Assembly: GCA_004297935.1 (NCBI GenBank)
Contig: SCRE01000013.1
Coordinates: 1 to 57,211 of the forward strand
Direction of reading: 5' to 3'
Source of the DNA: Microbacteriaceae bacterium
GTDB taxonomy: Bacteria > Actinomycetota > Actinomycetes > Actinomycetales > Microbacteriaceae
Length of the DNA stretch: 57,211 bases
The translations under genes were made by a program, and so were the position numbers. Every line of letters starts with the position of its first letter. The stretch's first letter is position 1. Shown piece by piece: positions 54,558 to 57,211 of this stretch. The notes beneath the pieces are model-generated. The model saw nothing but the letters and a program-made list of their open reading frames with translations. It ran no database searches and had not been told where the DNA came from.

Positions 54558-56161
54558 GTACCACGACCGCCGCACCGACCGCGGCCAAGAAGAGCAGCTT
54601 CACCGCCGCAGCCGCCACCTATCTTGATGAGCGGACGAGCATTTCCGTTGCCGTCAAGGGGCTCGGCCGCAAGATCTTCCCCGATCACTGGTCATTCCTG
54701 CTCGGCGAGGTGGCGCTCTACAGCTTCGTCGTCATTCTGCTCTCCGGCACGTTCCTGACCTTCTTCTTCCAGGCATCCATGGCCGAGACGGTCTACAACG
54801 GCGCCTGGGTGCCGTTGAAGGGCGTGGATATGTCCAGCGCACTGAACTCCACGCTGAACATCTCGTTCGACGTGCGCGGTGGGCTGCTGATGCGTCAGAT
54901 CCACCATTGGGCCGCACTGCTGTTCGTGGCCGCGATCGGTCTGCACATGTTGCGGATCTTCTTCACCGGTGCCTTCCGGAAGCCGCGAGAGATCAACTGG
55001 GTCGTCGGCTTCCTGCTGTTCATTCTGGCGATGGCAGAGGGCTTCACCGGCTACTCGCTGCCCGACGACTTGCTCTCCGGCAACGGCCTGCGGATCATCG
55101 ACGGCATGGTCAAGGGTCTGCCCGTCGTCGGCACCTGGCTATCGTTCCTGATCTTCGGCGGCGAGTTCCCCGGAACAGCCATCGTCGGCCGCTTGTACAC
55201 CTTGCACATTCTGTTGTTGCCCGCCCTCTTGCTGGCGGTTCTCGGCATCCACCTCTTGTATGTGTTCGTCCACAAGCACACCCAGTACGCGGGGCCCGGG
55301 CGCACACCCGGCAATGTGGTGGGTTACCCGATCCTGCCGGTCTACGCGGCGAAGGCGGGCGGATTCTTCTTCATCGTCTTCGGCGTGATCGCGTTGATGG
55401 CCTCACTGTTCACCATCAACCCGATCTGGATGTACGGTCCCTACGATCCATCGCCGATCTCCGCCGGAACGCAACCGGACTGGTACATCGGCTTCGCGGA
55501 CGGTGCATTGCGTCTCATTCCGCCGCATTGGGAGTTCGTGTGGCTCGACCGCACCTGGTCGTTCAACATCATCGTCCCGGTCCTGGTCTTGGGGCTCTTC
55601 ATCATGGCTGTCATGTTCTATCCGTTCCTCGAAGGCTGGATCACCGGGGACAAGCGGGAACACCACATCACCGAGCGCCCACGCAACAACGCGACTCGCA
55701 CCGGGATCGGTGCCGCCGGTGTCACGTTCTACGCAGCCCTGTGGGCAGCAGCCAGTTCCGACCTGATCGCGGTCCACTTCAAGCTCACGATGGAGGGCGT
55801 GATCCACGGTCTGCAGGCGATCGCGGTACTCGGACCGTTCCTCGCCTACTTCGTTGCGAAACGCATCTGCATCGCACTCCAGAAAAAGGATCGTTCGATC
55901 GCCCTGCACGGGTACGAATCCGGCCGCATCGTGAAGCTGCCGGGCGGGGAGTACATCGAGGTGCACGAGCAGCTCAGCGACTACGAGCGCTGGCGGCTGG
56001 TCAGCTACGAGTCGTACCAGCCGTTGATGATCCGGCCGAACAGCCGCGGCAAGATCACCACGGGGCAACGCGTGCGTGCTGCGCTCTCCCGGTGGTTCTT
56101 CGAAGATCGGATCGAACCCCCGACCCGCGGTGAAATCGAAGGCGGCCACGGTCACCATTGA
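54554..56161 (+). CDS. qcrB: Cytochrome b subunit QcrB of the bcc complex
   Basis: 535 aa with eight to nine membrane helices. Haem-b His ligands are seen in LMRQIHHWAALLFV and LHILLLPALLLAVLGIHLLYVFVHKHTQ; the quinol-oxidation loop is PYDPSPISAGTQPDWYIG. The long hydrophilic C-terminus (about 120 residues) is usual for actinobacteria. The QcrB Qp site is the target of telacebec-type inhibitors in mycobacteria. Confidence 0.97.
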   Translation: MSTTTAAPTAAKKSSFTAAAATYLDERTSISVAVKGLGRKIFPDHWSFLLGEVALYSFVVILLSGTFLTFFFQASMAETVYNGAWVPLKGVDMSSALNSTLNISFDVRGGLLMRQIHHWAALLFVAAIGLHMLRIFFTGAFRKPREINWVVGFLLFILAMAEGFTGYSLPDDLLSGNGLRIIDGMVKGLPVVGTWLSFLIFGGEFPGTAIVGRLYTLHILLLPALLLAVLGIHLLYVFVHKHTQYAGPGRTPGNVVGYPILPVYAAKAGGFFFIVFGVIALMASLFTINPIWMYGPYDPSPISAGTQPDWYIGFADGALRLIPPHWEFVWLDRTWSFNIIVPVLVLGLFIMAVMFYPFLEGWITGDKREHHITERPRNNATRTGIGAAGVTFYAALWAAASSDLIAVHFKLTMEGVIHGLQAIAVLGPFLAYFVAKRICIALQKKDRSIALHGYESGRIVKLPGGEYIEVHEQLSDYERWRLVSYESYQPLMIRPNSRGKITTGQRVRAALSRWFFEDRIEPPTRGEIEGGHGHH

Positions 56162-56671
56162 CATTGTCCGACCGCGACGTGTCCGTTCGGGCATCGATGT
56201 CGCTGACGCGTCTCGCGCAGCGGTCCGGTGCCCGAACTTCTTCCCCGTACGCAGAGCGCATCGTCGGCGCCGGCGCGGTCTCGCATTCCTTGAGAGGCGC
56301 GAACGGGCTTCGCGCCCTTGAGACAGAAAGGCAGCAGCAGCCTCGTGAACCGCCGCGGCAGCCCGTGCGCTGCGGCGCGGTTCAGGGTGAACGGGATCAG
56401 TGGACTCTTCGCCGGCCTGGCCCTCTCCCCATTCGAGACGTAGCCGCGACGGTCATCCAAACCTTCGCCACCAATACCGGCCAGTTTGAGAGGATCTCCT
56501 CCCCGGGTCGCTGTTTCGCTCTGCTGCGCGCAAATCATCTCGAAGAGCTGGTGGCAAGCCGCGCCCGATATCCATCCGGTCACCCGAAAGTGAGTGACGT
56601 CCATGTGGGCGCCACCTTATCTGTGAGAGCGTAGCGGTCGGACGTATCGACCGACCATGACACGCCCCGAT
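56162..56671. other. 510-base gap between convergent respiratory operons
   Basis: It holds no gene I can support: the frames on both strands are short, lack ribosome binding sites and look like random high-GC translation. It contains the hairpin at 56296-56316, which probably ends one or both operons. Confidence 0.5.
56296..56316. repeat. 8-bp stem hairpin, possible bidirectional terminator
   Basis: GGCGCGAA-CGGGC-TTCGCGCC is a perfect 8-bp stem with a five-base loop, flanked on both sides by a CTTGAG direct repeat. No strong T-tract follows, so termination would need Rho or the hairpin could stabilise 3' ends. Confidence 0.45.
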
Positions 56672-57091
56672 TCAGCGGGCGAAGTACCCCCGATAGTATT
56701 CGAACACCCAGCCGACAAGGCACACCAAGGCAAGCGGGACCGCGATGTAGCACATCCAGAAACCGACCGCGAGGCCGAGGGCCATGAGGCCGACCGAGCC
56801 CGCGAGCAGCATCGGCCACCAACTCCACGGACTGAAGTGCCCGAGCTCCGGGTCTCCGTCATCGATATTGCCGTCGAGGCGATCCTCGGGCAACTCTCCG
56901 CCCTGCGAAGCATGCGAACGACCGAGATAGAAGCCGATGAAAGCGCCCAGGATCCCGGTGAGTCCGAGCGCAATCGTGCCGACCCACTCGACCCTGCCGT
57001 GGTAGTAGATCAATCCCCAAATCGTATACATCGCCGAGACGGTCCAGAAGAACGCGGCAATGACCCAGAAGATGCCCGAGCTGGCCCTCAT
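56672..57091 (-). CDS. ctaF: Cytochrome c oxidase subunit IV (CtaF)
   Basis: 139 aa with four membrane helices in two pairs, the actinobacterial-type subunit IV of the aa3 oxidase. FWVIAAFFWTVSAMYTIWGLIYY and the C-terminal IAVPLALVCLVGWVFEYYRGYFAR are typical. Its ATG directly follows the ctaD stop, and convergent ctaE-qcrCAB supply the other subunits. Confidence 0.95.
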   Translation of the reverse strand: MRASSGIFWVIAAFFWTVSAMYTIWGLIYYHGRVEWVGTIALGLTGILGAFIGFYLGRSHASQGGELPEDRLDGNIDDGDPELGHFSPWSWWPMLLAGSVGLMALGLAVGFWMCYIAVPLALVCLVGWVFEYYRGYFAR

Positions 57092-57211
57092 CTACTTCAC
57101 CTTCCCAGACTCGAAGTCATGCTGCACACCCGTGCCGATTCCGGTGAGGAGTGGGAGGCCGGCTTCGGGGTGGTTGAGGTCGAATGCGGGTGACTCGCTG
57201 CGGATGCGTGG
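57092..57211 (-). CDS. ctaD: C-terminal end of cytochrome c oxidase subunit I (5' end outside window)
   Basis: The last 39 codons read PRIRSESPAFDLNHPE... and end in TAG directly before the ctaF start (TAGATG). The PRIRSE-P-FDL-HPE motif is the conserved C-terminus of actinobacterial CtaD. The rest of the gene lies to the right of the window. Confidence 0.9.
   Translation of the reverse strand, partial: PRIRSESPAFDLNHPEAGLPLLTGIGTGVQHDFESGKVK

Noticed and set aside
56158-56634. Plus-strand open frame after qcrB
   Set aside because: Short, Arg-rich, no ribosome binding site, and the minus strand has an equally long frame; the region looks non-coding.

Overview
The window is a stretch of high-GC actinobacterial chromosome, most likely from the Microbacteriaceae. 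I infer this from the gene set (mshC, pafB-pafC, rbpA, ppm1, helY, F420 genes cofC/cofD, the qcrCAB-ctaE supercomplex genes), from gene order that parallels Mycobacterium tuberculosis in several blocks (pafB-pafC-tatA-tatC-helY; lnt-ppm1-rbpA; trpD divergent from ctaE-qcrC-qcrA-qcrB), and from the very common leaderless gene starts (TANNNT, 6-8 bases, then ATG or GTG). The genus cannot be fixed from the sequence alone. Almost everything is housekeeping or core-accessory. I see no insertion sequence, prophage, integron or CRISPR array.

Layout. 1-2.1 kb: the tail of an unknown gene, 855 bases without a convincing gene (with one strong hairpin), and an orphan protein of unknown function. 2.1-8.9 kb: the mutagenic translesion cassette imuA-imuB-dnaE2 with a LexA box in its promoter, divergent from a uracil-DNA-glycosylase-like gene whose promoter resembles the PafBC-dependent DNA-damage motif and which sits behind a 19-codon leaderless leader ORF. 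8.9-11.1 kb: cofC and cofD for coenzyme F420, and a small HTH/zinc-type protein. 11.2-15.9 kb: FAD oxidase, NCS1 permease and PucR-type regulator, with two related palindromes in the regulatory gap. 16.0-22.7 kb: tRNA-Leu(GAG), M20 peptidase, mshC, PAC2 protein, HAD phosphatase, tRNA m1A58 methyltransferase and an FKBP-like lipoprotein. 22.8-31.4 kb: pafB-pafC, tatA-tatC, helY, lnt-ppm1 and convergent rbpA. 31.5-39.9 kb: glycerophosphodiesterase, SPFH/NfeD pair, atypical SDR, S9 peptidase, HdeD-like membrane protein and a UvrA-like ATPase. 40.2-44.8 kb: ArsR/SRPBCC/RibD-type operon, then a HelR-type RNA-polymerase-recycling ATPase with a rifamycin-associated element upstream. 45.0-51.8 kb: a deleted ABC transporter, nucleoside hydrolase, argG, a pterin dehydratase-glyoxalase fusion, and trpD-dhaL-dhaM without dhaK. 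52.0-57.2 kb: ctaE-qcrCAB converging on ctaF-ctaD.

Functional themes. DNA damage: pafBC (one actinobacterial damage regulator), a LexA-boxed mutasome and a probable PafBC-boxed glycosylase lie within 25 kb, and the last two share one 108-base divergent control region. RNA polymerase protection: rbpA and helR are both present, helR with the palindrome known to mediate rifamycin induction. Aerobic respiration: most of the bcc-aa3 supercomplex is encoded at the right end.

A second pattern runs through the window: short (13-22 bp) tandem duplications sit on start or stop codons of at least six genes and also occur in-frame inside others. No wholly new multi-gene system could be demonstrated. The strongest candidates for follow-up are the dual-regulated imuA/UDG control region with its leader ORF, the helR element, the dhaK-less dhaLM operon and the gene-boundary duplications.
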